Source of the DNA: Pseudomicrostroma phylloplanum
Lineage: Eukaryota > Basidiomycota > Exobasidiomycetes > Microstromatales
DNA length: 64,000 bases
Direction of reading: 5' to 3'
Assembly: GCA_039545275.1 (NCBI GenBank)
Contig: BCHS01000002.1
Location: forward strand, 682,001 to 746,000
The notes below the pieces were generated by a model. That model searched no databases. It saw only the letters and a program-made list of their open reading frames with translations, and was not told the origin of the DNA. Made by a program: the position numbers and the translations under genes. Positions 34,609 through 46,644 of the stretch are shown here, one piece after another (position 1 is the first letter of the stretch; each line of letters begins with the position of its first letter).

Positions 34609-35730
34609 ATGCTCTCTACTTCCTCCCTTTACATGGCCATCGTCGCTGCGTTGTCCCTTGGCATCGCAGCCGTAGACGCATACCCATCTGTGTCACCCAG
34701 CCCCGCCACTCTCGTCTCTCGAGCGACCGTCTGCAATGGCCACGACTCTCTCTGCTCCCGCCAATACTCCAATGTGACCTACATCGGTACGCACAACTCC
34801 TACGCCATCGGCACTGGCACATCGAACGTCGCCGCCAACCAAGCAGTGTCCATCACCCAGCAACTCAACAGTGGTGTCCGTATGCTCCAGTCCCAGGCAC
34901 ACAACAGCACTAATGCCACTGTCACTGGTGCGGGCATCGATCTTTGCCACACCTCCTGCGACTTTTACCAGGGTGGAGCCATTGAGTACTGGCTCACACA
35001 GATCAAGACCTGGGTGGACGCGAACCCCAATGAGGTCCTCTCGCTGCTCATTGTCAATTCCGACGACCTCCCGCCCACGCGCTTCGCAGAAGCCTTTGAG
35101 TCTACTGGACTAGTCTCGAAGATGTATGCTCCCAACTCGAGCTCATACTCGAGGAGCAGCTGGCCCACACTCGGCGACCTCATCGATGCAGGCACCACCG
35201 TCGTAGCCTACATGGACAACTCGGCCGACGTGTCCAGTGTGCCGTACCTTCTGCCCGAGTTCAGCGCCATGTGGGAGAACCCCTATGACCAGCTCTCCAC
35301 ACCCTTCAACTGCTCCGTAGACCGTATCGGCTCCGGTCTCAGATCCACCAACCTAATGTACCTCTCAAACAACTTCCTCTACGAAGGTATAGCCTCGATC
35401 CTGGTCACGCCAGACACGGACGCCCTCTACACCACTAATTCGGAAGCGTCCGTCTTGACAGGGGCCAACAATTGTGCCTCGCAGCACACCTACTACCCCA
35501 ACTTTGTCCTAGTCGACTACTACAACATCCCCGAAAACGACGTATTTGCCGCCGCGGCGCAGATGAACGGTGTCAACTTTACCAACACGAGCACAACGAC
35601 GTCGACTTCTTCTTCTGGCTCCAGTAGTACGAGTAGCGCTAGCAGTAGCCCGGGTGTGCTGGCTGGGACTGCCTCGCTGCTGGTTCTACTCGGCACAGTG
35701 GCATCTGTAGCACTGGGCGCTTCTCTGTAA
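34609..35730 (+). CDS. Secreted, GPI-type PLC-like phosphodiesterase
   Basis: A single exon of 373 aa. Residues 1-24 form a signal peptide (hydrophobic core MAIVAALSLGIAAVDA). The mature part has the PI-PLC-like TIM-barrel pattern: YIGTHNSYAIG carries the first conserved His, the QLNSGVRMLQ strand follows, and LCHTSCDFYQGG carries a second His-containing loop. A Ser/Thr-rich spacer (about 328-348) and a hydrophobic C-terminal tail (SLLVLLGTVASVALGASL) preceded by Ser/Gly suggest a GPI anchor, so the protein is probably at the plasma membrane or cell wall. Several N-glycosylation sequons (NVT, NST, NAT, NCS, NFT, NTS) are present. True phospholipase activity is not shown by sequence; many fungal members are uncharacterised. 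Confidence 0.85.
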   Translation: MLSTSSLYMAIVAALSLGIAAVDAYPSVSPSPATLVSRATVCNGHDSLCSRQYSNVTYIGTHNSYAIGTGTSNVAANQAVSITQQLNSGVRMLQSQAHNSTNATVTGAGIDLCHTSCDFYQGGAIEYWLTQIKTWVDANPNEVLSLLIVNSDDLPPTRFAEAFESTGLVSKMYAPNSSSYSRSSWPTLGDLIDAGTTVVAYMDNSADVSSVPYLLPEFSAMWENPYDQLSTPFNCSVDRIGSGLRSTNLMYLSNNFLYEGIASILVTPDTDALYTTNSEASVLTGANNCASQHTYYPNFVLVDYYNIPENDVFAAAAQMNGVNFTNTSTTTSTSSSGSSSTSSASSSPGVLAGTASLLVLLGTVASVALGASL

Positions 35731-36056
35731 TGCTGGTGTCCTCCACCTTCGACGAGCGTATTGCCCTCAGGCATCGACATCGGAGTATCTCTCTCTCTCT
35801 CCTGCTTCCTTTGTCTCTCCACATCAAAAGAGCCACCTTTGTGACACTACCACCACGGACCATTGCGCTACCCTGACCCCTTGCTGTATATACGAACATC
35901 CCATCTTGTCGAAACGAATTCATACGATCCATTTGCTAGCATTCAGTTATGTACACAAGTGGTGAAGCAGCAGCAGTGGGATGTGGAGCAGGTAGATGGG
36001 TGGAGGTGGCAGCGATCTCTCTGACCTGACCCGACTTAGGTGGACTGCACGTCCGT
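35731..36056. other. Short region between convergent genes
   Basis: These 326 bp hold the 3' ends of the PLC-like and BRAP-like genes; nothing else is seen. Confidence 0.4.
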
Positions 36057-38802
36057 CTACTTTGTGCTGTCCGCAGGAGCCTCAGCGGTTGCTACTCCGG
36101 GCTCGACCTCTTCCTCCTCCTCTTCGGCCGCTTCCACTTCCACTTCTCCCTCTAGGGCTCCAGGTGCTGCACTAGCCTTGGCCTTGCCCTTCTTCTTCTT
36201 TGCCTTGCTCTTCTTCTGCTTCGGATTCTGTCCACCACTCTCCTCCACCCTGGGAGCGGCGCCAGTGCCGGCGGTGGCACCCGCAGGCTGCTTGCCTTGC
36301 TTGCCTCCCCTCACGATAAGATCCCCACCTTCTGCCTCTCCGCCAGCCTCGCGTATGCGCTCCGTGGCAGAGAGGGCAAACATGAGGTCCCTGAGCTGCT
36401 CCCCTTGGTCCTGCACCACGCGCTTCAACTCCTCTCCCTCCGCCCTACGCCGGTCCATCTCCACCTGCTGAGCCTCTAAGCGCTCCATTAGCCCACGACC
36501 AAGGGAGCGTTCCGAGCGGAGCTCAGAAGAGAGCTTCGAGCCTGCCTCGAGGGCCTTTTCGCACCGTGCTGCCAACCGGGAGTGGTTCTCGTCGAGCTTC
36601 GCACGCTCGAGGAGCCAGCGCTGGCGCTCTTCCTCGAAACGAGCCTCTTGGGCAACGAGGAGGGGGGCGGACGTCTGCGAGTGCGCCATGGCGTCGCGCA
36701 CCTCGTCTAGCTCCGTCTGTAGACGACGCACCTGCTCTTCGTAGTAGGCGCGCTGTGACTCTAGCTGGGAGAGGAGGAGGTACTGATACTCTAGCGAGAT
36801 CGCCTCGAGCTTCTCGTCGGTGGAGCCGAGCTTGCCGCCGGACTTCTTCGGGTCGTCTTGCTCTTCGTCTTCTTCGGACCAGGCGTCCTCTTCTTCATTC
36901 TGCCCGCCCCGACCTCTCCGCTCAGGGCGACTTGCATGGCCGGACCCGCCAGCCTCGGCAGAGACGCCTCGACGCTGATTCCGACGCCGCACGGGAGTAG
37001 ACTGAGAGGATGTAGGGAGCTCGACGAGCTTGCCGTCGGCTCGGTTCTGGATTAGCCGGTGGATGTAGCCGTCATTGACGTAGTCCCATACCCTCGACGT
37101 CTCGAGCTGCAAGGGGTAAATCGGTAGGCATACGTCAGCCAGCACATCGCTCGTCCCTGTATGCGGTCTGAACTCACTTCTAAGCTGTAAATATGGCCCG
37201 ACTCGGCAAAGTGCCGCTTGGCGCATCCTTTCTTGTAGCGTCCACAACCCACCGTTGCGCAAATCAAACAGACCCATAGATCGTCTGTAGTCCCGCAGAC
37301 GGTGCAATTCGTTGCGTCCTCTTCACCATTCGTCTCATCTCGTCCCGCTCCTCCACCTCCCCCCGGACGATGCCGTGAGCCACCAAAGACTGAAGCGCTC
37401 CTTGACGTTGCCCTGTTCTGGCTGTACCTACAGACTGGACAGCGAGCGTCGCCCCACCTCGAGAGACATTCGCAGTGGAAGGTATGTTGACAGCTGACCG
37501 TCATCAGCCCCGTCACAGACGAGTCCATACGCTCCAGGCAGACCGGACATGTCGGCAGCTCCTGCGCGAGTGAGAGTGCTAACCGCGTGGCCGGCGTCGT
37601 TGTAGAGGTAGGAGCAGAAGATGAGCCAGCTTCACCTTCGCGTGCGCCCGTAGAGACGGCTGGTAAGGGCCACGGATCCGAGTTCGCGAGTTGTGGGTAG
37701 GCATATGGGAGCTGTGTGGATGTAGAGACGGTCACTTGTGTCACGTAGACGATCTGTGCTGTTGGCGATTGAGAAGAAGAAGCGGACGAGGCGGCTGGGT
37801 CCCCAGATGAGGCAAAGTACGGCACTGTCTGGTCGCAGTATTGCTTGTAGAATTCCTCGGCATCGGAAGCTACGTTAGCGCACGATTGGAAAATGAGAGA
37901 TACACAGCATCGGTAAGTTGCTGTAAGGTCAATTGCTTGATCTGGGTCCGAGCGATCCACTCACCATCTCTGAACTGCATCAGGACTGTACACCGCGATG
38001 CATTTGCTTCCCTAGTGAGGGTGAACGAGAGGAAAGCGGCGTCAGTCTCTTGTCCGGCAGTCACGAAAGATCCACTTCGCATGCTCCGATCAACTCACCT
38101 GATCATCCGGATCTTCTCTATACTATCTCGAGCCGGCTCAACCCAGCCCAGAAATTCAGCAGCGGTCATCTGGATCGGCAGACCCAGTACTGCGAGCAAC
38201 GTCCCGGAGTCATCATCAAGAGCAACATCCGGCTGAGGCGCTCCTTCTCCTCCAATCTTGCCTTGCCCTTCCCGGAAAAGGTGAACGATGCCAAAGAGGA
38301 CTTCCGTCGTCTGCCCTCCTTCGCCCTCCACGGGAAAGGAGCTGCTCTGGATGAAGCGCGCTTTCCAGATAGACGATGTCGTGCTGGGTGTCAGAGGAGC
38401 GCTGTTGGGGAGGCGAGGAGATTGTGCTAGTCTCGAAGAGCCTGCTTGCGCTCCCTCGAGGCTCGTCGACGTGGACATGTCTTCGACCTGGTCCAGAAAG
38501 TCAATGCGGAGGGAGCCGAGTCTCGGGTCGAGGGCTTGTGAGGCAGGACCGCGCTGAAGTCCTACAGGGAGTGAGGCTTCCTCAGACCGAAATGATGCCG
38601 AAGATGCCTTGAGGATTCTTGGTGCTTCTGTAGGATGGAAGAGGTCGATGTACTGCAGACTACTAGTCACCTTAGCTTCTGGCTCCTTGGCAGTTGAAGA
38701 GGAGAGCGAGAGCGAGGCCGACACCGAGGTTGCTTCTGCCAGGCTAGGGTGGGAGGTCAGGCTGATGTGAATCTGGTACTGTCCTCCGAGTACCGTCGGC
38801 AT
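36057..38802 (-). CDS. BRAP2/Etp1-like RING and ZnF-UBP protein
   Basis: Exons are 38802-38099, 38011-37965, 37869-37178 and 37106-36057 (830 aa). It belongs to the BRCA1-associated protein 2 family (yeast Etp1), cytoplasmic ubiquitin ligases that tune signalling and, in yeast, ethanol tolerance. Domain order is: an RRM-like N-terminal region (AAEFLGWVEPARDSIEKIR, then VLMQFRD and AEEFYKQYC, joined across two introns); a RING finger at about 358-397 (CPVCLERM ... CPVCR); a UBP zinc finger at about 434-500 (NCTVCGTTDDLWVCLICA, GCGRYKKGCAKRHF, SGHIYSLE); and a long coiled coil (about 580-730). The tail is Lys-rich and then Glu-rich. Exon 2 is only 47 nt. The start MPTVLGGQYQIHI is the first ATG in frame. 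Confidence 0.92.
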
Positions 38803-39221
38803 CGCCGCTTGGTCTTAACCAACAGCTCAGATGGAAGGCTGACCTGTCTGTATGCTCAACCTCGAGACTTGTAGAGGGTCTGGGGGCGTAGTGGAGCGGT
38901 ACGGAAGCGGGGACCTTTGGCCGTGGGAGCGCCGCCTTTCCGTGTGCGTGGGCGCAGAGTCGGACCGGACTGATGCTTCGTCCGTCGGTGCGTCTGTCCT
39001 TCGCTTCCTTCCGTGTCACCGTCGTGTTGCCATAACCTCGACGTCAGTCACATAGAGCTGCCTCCTTCTCACCCTCCAGCGACGTCCAGACCTTATTCTA
39101 GCCAGTCGCTGTAAACGGGCTTCGATCACTTCCCGTCTTTGCAGCCTACTAGGCCTCTCCGGCGAAATTGCGATCTCATACCCAGTGCGAAGTCGTCCAG
39201 TGACTTGTAGATATCATAGTC
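38803..39221. other. Divergent promoter region, BRAP-like gene / RPB4
   Basis: These 0.42 kb between divergent starts show no other feature. Confidence 0.4.
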
Positions 39222-40050
39222 ATGCCAGGCAGGAGGAGACATCCGGGGAACAAGGACGCCGAGCAGGAGGATGCGACACAGGGGAAGCTTCCGCGGGGTG
39301 AGTGGACAGACGACTTTTGTGGTGTCGCTATTGCGGCGAAAGACGAGCGAGACTCAACTCTTTGTCCTGCTCTCTGCTACCCTTCTCTCCTTGCAGGCTT
39401 CTCCGAAGAGGGCGGCGACGAAGTGAACACGATCAGCATCTCCGAAGCTCTCACCCTCCTTCGTGAGAAGCTCGACGATCCCGATAGGCCGAGCGGGGCG
39501 GCAGCCAAGGATGGAGCGAACCCGGTGCTGCAGAAGACGATGGAGTATCTGGACACCTTCAGTCGGTACAAGGACTTGGACACCGTTAGGCAGCTGAGGA
39601 CGTGAGTTGAGGTGGCTGCTCGCGGGACGAGAGTTGATGAGGCTTCAGTAGCGAGACTCAATGTCGTCCCCCTCCTCTCCTCTTCCTCCAGGCTCCTCAT
39701 CGAGAACTCAGAGGCCAACGCCTACGACGAAGAGGGCAACGAGACGGACAGTCTTGGCCTGACGGGCTTCGAGCGAGCCCAGCTGGCCAACCTGGCCGTA
39801 GAGACAGTCGAAGAAGCCAAGAACCTCATCCCTACGTGAGTGTGAAAGGGAGGACTAGATCTCATAGACCATCAGTCCGGTCGTCCGTCCGTCTGGAGGA
39901 AGTATGCTCGACACAATGCTCAGACCCTTTGCCTGTTCCTTTTCACTCACCCACTACTTTGCTTCGACTGTCAGCCTGGAGCCGCGAGACGACCAAAAGT
40001 TGCAGCAGCTCATCGACGAGCTGTCTACTTTGCGCAAGTTCCAAGCCTAG
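39222..40050 (+). CDS. RPB4: RNA polymerase II subunit Rpb4
   Basis: Exons 39222-39297, 39397-39601, 39692-39835 and 39975-40050 give 166 aa. Rpb4 pairs with Rpb7 to form the stalk of RNA polymerase II. Diagnostic segments are LQKTMEYLDTFSRYKDLDTV, SLGLTGFERAQLANLAVETV followed by EEAKNLIPTL, and the C-terminal LQQLIDELSTLRKFQA. The final exon supplies the helix that closes the HRDC-like domain; without it the frame ends at 39839. Intron 1 is 99 nt with canonical borders but no in-frame stop, so retention would insert 33 residues into the N-terminal tail. The N-terminus (MPGRRRHPGNKDAEQE) is charged and disordered, as in other fungi. Confidence 0.93.
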
Positions 40051-40559
40051 ATACACACGTACACACGCACATATATACGCATACACGCACAAGGGTGGTT
40101 CCGCATCCTCGATCTCCCCCGCCGTCCCTCCTGACCAGCCATCGATCGCACTTTGGCACGCTCTTTAGACTACCTCGTCCCAGTCTCACACTCACCCTCA
40201 ATCCTTGTACTTCTACTTCGTCCGTCCGTCCGTCAGTCAAAAAATAAACAGGTTCTCCCTCACACACTCGTCACGCTCAGAATCTCACTTGGCTCACTCT
40301 CTCTTGATCTGACGCTTCTGCATTGTTCCTTCTGAGAAATTCTTTCCTTCTAATTCGAACGATTGGTTGGACACAAGAGGATCGGTGAGGGTCTCCCTTC
40401 GAGATGGTAAGAAGCACAAGACGACTGATGCACCTCATTTCTGCCCAACTTTCCACACAGATGCTCTTCCCCTTGCGGCATTGCCTGACTGTATCTTCCA
40501 AGAGGTAGCTCCAAAAACCATCGCACTTACGCACGCACTTACGTACAAGGACTGTACGC
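40051..40559. other. Region between convergent genes
   Basis: These 0.5 kb separate the RPB4 and pyruvate carboxylase stops. They contain a short ACAC/ATAC-rich patch (about 40053-40092) and no gene. Confidence 0.45.
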
Positions 40560-43500
40560 TCAGTGCTTGATCTCGGCGAGCAAGTCGCCCGCAGAGACCG
40601 AGTCGTTTGCGACGACTGTAATTCGGCTGATGTGTCCACCGACGGGTGCAGTGATGGTCTGCTCCATCTTCATTGCCGAGGAGATGAACATCGGGTCTCC
40701 CGCCTTGACCTCCTGCCCTTCCTTTACGCGGATCTCGATGATCACACCAGACAGAGGGGAGCCGACAGACCCGGGGTCGCTGGTGGCCTTTTCACGCTTC
40801 TGCACCTCGACGGCAGCTCCGCGGTCCTCGACTTCGATGGAACGGGGCTCGGCGTTGAGCTCAAAGAAGACTTCCCTCGTGCCCTTTTCGCCATTGAGCT
40901 GGCCCACGGCGAGGAGCTTGACGATCAGCAGCTTACCACGGTCAATGTAGGCGTGCATCTCTTCTCCGCTGTTGAGCTTGCCGAGGAAGAAGCGAGTGGG
41001 CAGGTTGCTCAGGTCACCGTACTGGTCCAGGAAGGCCTGGAAGTCTTCAAAGACCTTCGGATAGAGAGCATAGGAGATGGCGTCGGTCGTGGTCATGCTC
41101 TTGCCGTACTTCTTGGTGAGGTCCTTCTTGATCTTGCTGATGTCGCAAGGCTCGAGTGTCTTCCATGGCTGGTCTCCGACGACTTCCTTGCCTCGCAGGA
41201 TCTTCTCCTGGAGCTCCTTGGGGAAGCCGCCAGGTGGAGAACCAAGGTATCCTTGGAAGTACTGGACCACAGAGTCGGGGAAGTCCAGCTTGTCTGCGCG
41301 AGCCTCGACGTCCTTGCCCTTGAGCTTGTTAGCCACCATGAACTGGGCCAAGTCACCACAGACCTTTGACGAGGGGGTGACCTTGGTGATGTCACCCAGG
41401 AGCTTGTTGGCCTCGATGTACGCAGACTTGATGGCGCTCCACTGGGAGCCCAGACCAAGTTGCTGACTCTGGAACATCAGGTTGGTGTACTGTCCACCAG
41501 GCATCTCGTGGTCGAAGACGGACGAGTCAGAGGCCTTGACGTTGGCCTCGAAGCACTGGTAGAGCTGTCGCACTTGCGTCCAGTACAGGTTGAGGTTCTG
41601 GATATCTTCGTGGCGGATGCCGGGACCCAGACCAGTCTGCTCAAGAGCACTGACCAAGGCACCCATAGAGGGCTGCGAGGTAAGTCCTGACATGCTGTCG
41701 ATGGCGACATCGACAACGTCAGCGCCGGCCTCGGCACAGGCAATCATCGACGACAGAGCGATACCTGCAGTGTCGTGGGAGTGCACGTGGATGGGCAGCT
41801 CGGGGTACTTCTTTCGGATGGCACCGACGAGCATCTTGGCAGCAGCGGGCTTGAGGAGACCAGCCATATCCTTGATACCCAGGATGTGGATGCCCTCCTT
41901 GACGAGCTTGTCGGTAAGGTCGACGTAGTACTCCAGAGTGTACTTGGGGTGCTTCTTGGGGTTGGCGACATCTCCAGTGTAGCAGATGGTACCCTCAGCA
42001 ACACCTCCAGCCTTCTTGGCGGCGTCGATACCGAGCTTGAGGGAGTCGATGTTGTTCAGCGAGTCGAACACACGGAAGATGTCCAGACCATTCTCAACTG
42101 CCTTCTTGCTGAACTCGTAGATGAGGTTCTCAGGGTACGAAGTGTATCCGACCGCGTTGGCTCCACGGATCAGAGCCTGGAAAGGAATGTTGGGCACAAG
42201 CTTTCGCAGCTTGCGCAGACGCTCCCATGGGTCTTCGTAGAGGAAACGCATGGCGACATCGAAGGTGGCACCTCCCCAGCACTCGAGGGAGAAGGCGTTC
42301 TTCAGCACGTGCGAAGTCTCCTTGGCAATGTTGACCATATCGATCGTACGCAGACGAGTCGCAAAGAGCGACTGGTGAGCGTCTCGCCACGTGGTGTCCA
42401 TGATGAGAGTGCCCTTGTAGGCACGAACAGCCTTGGCGAAGGCCTCGGGGCCCTCGTTGACGATGATGTTCCTCCAACCCTCCGTGCAGGGCTTGCTAGC
42501 ATCGAGTGGCTTGCTCGAGTCGTTGGGGTCGGTGAAGGGAGGCATGTCGATCTCTTCGTGCAGACCGGGGTCACCCTGCTGGCCGGAGATAGAGCTGCCA
42601 TTGACAGCGACGTCTCCCAGGTAGGCGAGGAGCTTCTGGGCTCGGTTCTTCGACTGGATCAAGTTGAAGAGCTCTGGGGTATCGTCGATCATGGTAGTCC
42701 ATGTTCGAGCATTGGCAAAGTCCTCGTGGGTCAACAGTCGGAACAGGAAGGGAATGTTGGTCTTGACTCCTCGGATACGGAACTCCACAAGGGCTCGGAG
42801 CATCTTCCTTCGGGCGACTTCGTACGTAGCACCTCGGCAAGTGACCTTGACCAGCAGGGAGTCGTAGTGAGGAGTGATCTGAGCACCGGCAAAGCCAGAG
42901 CTGGCATCCAGTCGGACACCGTTACCTCCTGCAGACCGGTAGACCTCGATCCTTCCGGTGTCAGGCTGGAAGTTCATGGCGGGGTCCTCGGTGGTGATAC
43001 GACATTGGATGGCAGATCCACGCTTCTGGATGTTGCTCTGGCTGATGCCCAGGTCCTCGAGAGTGGCGCCGGCAGCGATCTGAATCTGGGCACCTACAAT
43101 GTCGATACCAGTGATCTCTTCGGTGATGGTGTGCTCGACCTGAAGACGGGGGTTGATCTCGATGAAGTAGTGTCGGCCCTGACGATCCACGAGGAACTCG
43201 GCAGTACCTGCGTTTCGGTAGCCGGCCGTCGTTGCGATCTTGACAGCATCGGTGAGAATGGACTGCCTGACCTTGTCGTCCAGGTTGGATGCTGGGGCAA
43301 CCTCGACGACCTTCTGGTGACGACGCTGGACGGAGCAGTCACGCTCAAAGAGATGGACACAGTTGCCCTCTCCGTCGGCGAGGAGTTGGACTTCGATGTG
43401 TCGCGGTCGGTCCAAGAAGCGCTCGATGAACACGGTCGGGTCACCAAATGAGTTTTGAGCCTCCGACTTGGCTCGAGAGAAGGACTCTTCGAACTCCTCT

Positions 43501-44699
43501 TCTTTCCTCACGACTCGCATACCTCTACCACCTCCTCCCATGGCTGCCTTGATGATGATGGGGAATCCAATGTCCTTGACGAACTGGGCGGCTTCGGTGT
43601 ACTTCTCGATGGCAGACGGTGTTCCGGGGACGATGGGAACGTTGGCCTTCTGGGCGAGGTCACGAGCTTTCACCTTGTCACCCAGTCCGTCGATAGTCTC
43701 GGGACGGGGACCGATGAAGGCAATGCCGGCATCTTCGACTGCCTTGGCAAAGCTCGGGTTTTCGGAAAGGAATCCGTATCCAGGGCTGAGCGGGGCGTAA
43801 ACAGAGGGGCCGTGCGAGTCAGTACAATCCCGAGGTCCTCCTGGTCCACTGATGCTTGCGGTCTGTAACTCACTGGATCATGTCCACGCCGTGCTCCTGA
43901 GCGATACGGATAATGTCCGGAATGTTCAGGTAGGCCTGGACAGGTGTGAGTCCGGCACCGACTTGGTAGGCTTCATCGGCCTGTGAAAGGTGTGCAAGTA
44001 GTGTGAGCTGCGATGCAACATGAGCCCGTTCCTCTCGCATTCTCCTCTTACCTTGTATCGGTGAGCGCTCATTCGGTCTTCGAAACTGGCGAGTGCAAGG
44101 GGCGCCAAGGTACGCATAAGTAGAGCATCTCGATGCCGTGCTATATGTCCCACTAGTGACTCACCTGTAGATTGAGACTGTTGTCATTGCCAGCTCGTGA
44201 GCGGTTCGGAAGATTCGAATAGCAATTTCCTGTGTAGAGCGTTTCAAAAGCAGTCAGACATTCTGCTTCTGATTGATTGCACATTGCATGGCCGTTTGCA
44301 ATCGTGCATCTACTCACACCTCGGTTGGCTACGAGGAGCTTCTTGAGCGGTCCTCCGGCCTGGTTACCAAGATCCTTTCGGATCCGGTTAATGGAGCTAT
44401 CATGCGAAATGAGAGTGGAGGGTAAGGTATCAGCACCAGGCGGGAAGATTGCGGGGGNGACATAGATTGCCGAGCCACTTACGGGAAGAGATGACCGGTG
44501 GCATTGCCGGGTGTGCCTGGCTGGCTCTCAAAGGTGTCCTGAACGTGGGAAGGGATGCAGGAGGTAGGAGGTAGCCAACGTGGGTACACACAGGTCAGTG
44601 CCATGATTTAGGCTCTACCATCCTTGGCTCTCCTCTGAGCCTACTTACGACAAAGGACGACTTGGGTACTCCCGCAGGAGCTTCTGCCGTCTCAGTCAT
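40560..44699 (-). CDS. PYC1: Pyruvate carboxylase
   Basis: Exons are 44699-44649, 44538-44483, 44396-44318, 44229-44165, 44085-44052, 43980-43874 and 43785-40560 (1205 aa). The biotin enzyme carboxylates pyruvate to oxaloacetate for the TCA cycle and gluconeogenesis. The biotin carboxylase domain begins at [20 protein letters not shown] (split by intron 3) and contains [19 protein letters not shown]. The carboxyltransferase domain has the [11 protein letters not shown] signature. The biotinyl domain has AMKM with the biotin Lys at about residue 1170, 35 from the C-terminus. All six introns fall in the first ~390 coding bases, and each junction restores conserved sequence (e.g. DMI-HPGYGF). 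Intron 2 carries the only ambiguous base (N at 44458). There is no obvious mitochondrial presequence, so it is probably cytosolic as in yeast. Confidence 0.96.
44458..44458. other. Ambiguous base (N)
   Basis: The only non-ACGT base in the window follows a run of five G within intron 2 of the pyruvate carboxylase gene (44397-44482). It does not affect the protein or the splice sites. Confidence 0.99.
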
Positions 44700-45717
44700 T
44701 GTGAGCGTTTGACAGACGCAAGAGGAGATAGGAAGCTTGTCAGAAGCGTAGGTTTGCAGAGGAAGAGGATCTGTGAGAGGGTCTATGAGGTATACGTCGC
44801 CCTCTTTGCCGGTGCAGGAGAAGGAAGGGGAAGGATGGGGGAGCGAGTGGTAAGGGTTCGATCGAAGGGGCGCTGTGATACCGATTAGAAGGAAAAGCGC
44901 GGCGATGCGAACCTCGATCGACGTTGACGCACAGGGCGGCGGCGACGAGGGCCAGCTTCCTCCTCTACAGCTACAGCGAGATAAGGGCACACGGCCCCTT
45001 TTTCACTCGCACCACACCCACACAGGCACTAGAGGACTCTACCCGCCAGGCCTTGCTTGAGCACGGGGCAGGCCAAGTGCAATGGGATGGACAGCCGCCT
45101 TGCTCCACCCCACCCCACCCACAGTCACGCGCTCGCCCTCTGGCCCCTCAGCCGCCCCGCCCGCCTCGCCCGCCCGCGTGCGCCGATTTGAAAGAAGCCA
45201 AGGACACACACACGCACGCACGCACGCATAGACTACACCGATCACCGCCCCGGACCCAGCGATCGGAAGCCCAGGGCAGGGCAGAAGCAGCGTGCGTGCG
45301 TCAAAAGGCATCTATCTATCTACAAAGGGGGCAAAGCATCATGCCGGTGCCGGTAGACCATTTTCCGGCAATCCCACTATATGTGATGACGACGTGAAAC
45401 AGGCGCATGGCATTGAGCCGCCAAGACTGGACGGACAGATGGCCAGGCAAGCAGATATGACGGGGCGCCCCGATAGGAAGATTGAAGATATCCTGCAGAG
45501 GCGAGAGTGGCCATCTCATGAAAGAGCAGCGTGAAGCCACACCTGCCACAAGGCATCGAAGCTTTCCATCCCTCTCGTCTGCAGCAGACTTGTCTTTCTG
45601 GGTGTCATCATCTATGTCATTGTATTGTTACAGTGGGCTCCCCGCCCTTGGGCAGTCTTTTTGCCGAGCTACGCCAATCTCATCCCTTCAACTTTAGCGT
45701 CTGACCCTTGCCCCTTA
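44700..45717. other. Pyruvate carboxylase promoter region
   Basis: These 1.0 kb lie between the pyruvate carboxylase start and the prefoldin 6 stop, both on the minus strand. They contain CCCCAC runs near 45105-45120 and an (AC)n/(ACGC)n patch at about 45207-45230. I find no convincing gene. Confidence 0.45.
45207..45230 (+). repeat. Short CA/ACGC microsatellite
   Basis: An imperfect run of CACACA followed by CGCA tetramers lies in the non-coding region upstream of pyruvate carboxylase. Confidence 0.75.
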
Positions 45718-46307
45718 TCACGCTGCTACACCTGCAGCAGTCCTCTGCTGCTCTTGCTGAAGCTTGATGATCTGGTATGGAGAGGTAGATCAGTCGGTCA
45801 GTCACCAGCTAATCTCCTGGCCTGGGCTGCGTCGAGCACCTTGACTGCCCACAACGCTCGCTCCACTCACTTGCATCCTCTTGCTCTCCGTCTGCCCGCC
45901 GACTTCTGCTATTTGTTGTTCCACCCTCTTACTGTGGAGCGACAGAAAGCATCGCACGGACAGAGCGTCAGTATCGTGCAGCGCACTCCTCCCCGCTCTC
46001 CCCTCTCCTGCCCTCCCCACCGCACGCATACTCACATCTCCCCCTTTATAAACTCGATCCTCTTATCCACATTGCCCCTCGCCTCCACCTGTTCAACCTT
46101 CATAAGCACAGGTCCAATCAACTTGTACACCTGATTCCCTTCTTTGAGTCCCTTGAATTCCTTTTGGACTTGGAGGTTTTCACCGAGTTGAGAGTCGAGA
46201 CGTTGGCGAGCTTCGATTAGGGAGGTGTATTGGGATTGCAGCTTGGAGAAGGAGGTGGTGAGCTCTTGGAGGGGACCGGAGGGTGAGGAAGAGGATGACT
46301 GAGCCAT
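45718..46307 (-). CDS. YKE2: Prefoldin subunit 6
   Basis: Exons are 46307-46036, 45931-45871 and 45771-45718 (128 aa). It is a beta-type subunit of the prefoldin hexamer, which passes nascent actin and tubulin to the chaperonin CCT. Two long coiled-coil helices flank the beta hairpin (NQVYKLIGPVLMKVEQVEAR). The first helix has LQSQYTSLIEARQRLDSQL, and the second, built across introns 1 and 2, reads RIEFIKGEIKRVEQQIAEV. Length and layout are typical. The short last exon (IIKLQQEQQRTAAGVAA) completes the second helix. The start MAQSSSSSPSG lies just before the first helix; an upstream frame without a credible start was ignored. Confidence 0.93.
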
Positions 46308-46644
46308 GGTGGGGAGAGGGGGCCAGGCTGAGGAGGCTAGGGGTTGGGATGGGACCAAAGTGATGGCAGGAGCGAGGTGCGAGGTGCGAGGAAAGTGTTG
46401 GAGTCGATTGATGTGACTTCTTCCGGGCGAGAGTGGATGACGGAAAGGGAGATCTTTCTGCGCACAGGCATCAGAGCTCCACACGGCATCACGCTGCCTC
46501 ACTCGGTACATCAAGTCAATGTGATGGGACATGCTTTGAACAATAGGAAACCCACGATGAAGGATGCAGAAGAGGTAACAAGGTAGCGGCAGACTGCACT
46601 GGCTCTGGTTTTTAGTTGTACCGGGCACTTCCCAAGTGGGTGTA
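46308..46644. other. Short region between tandem minus-strand genes
   Basis: These 337 bp hold the prefoldin promoter and the SDS3 3' end; nothing else is seen. Confidence 0.4.

Noticed and set aside
41775..43451. 558-codon open frame antisense to pyruvate carboxylase
   Set aside because: Same cause: codon bias in a highly expressed gene. No recognisable protein family.
44215..44230. GGTTCGGAAGATTCGAAT resembling a tRNA T-loop
   Set aside because: It lies at the acceptor side of a pyruvate carboxylase exon coding RIFRT, and no acceptor stem or anticodon arm can be drawn.
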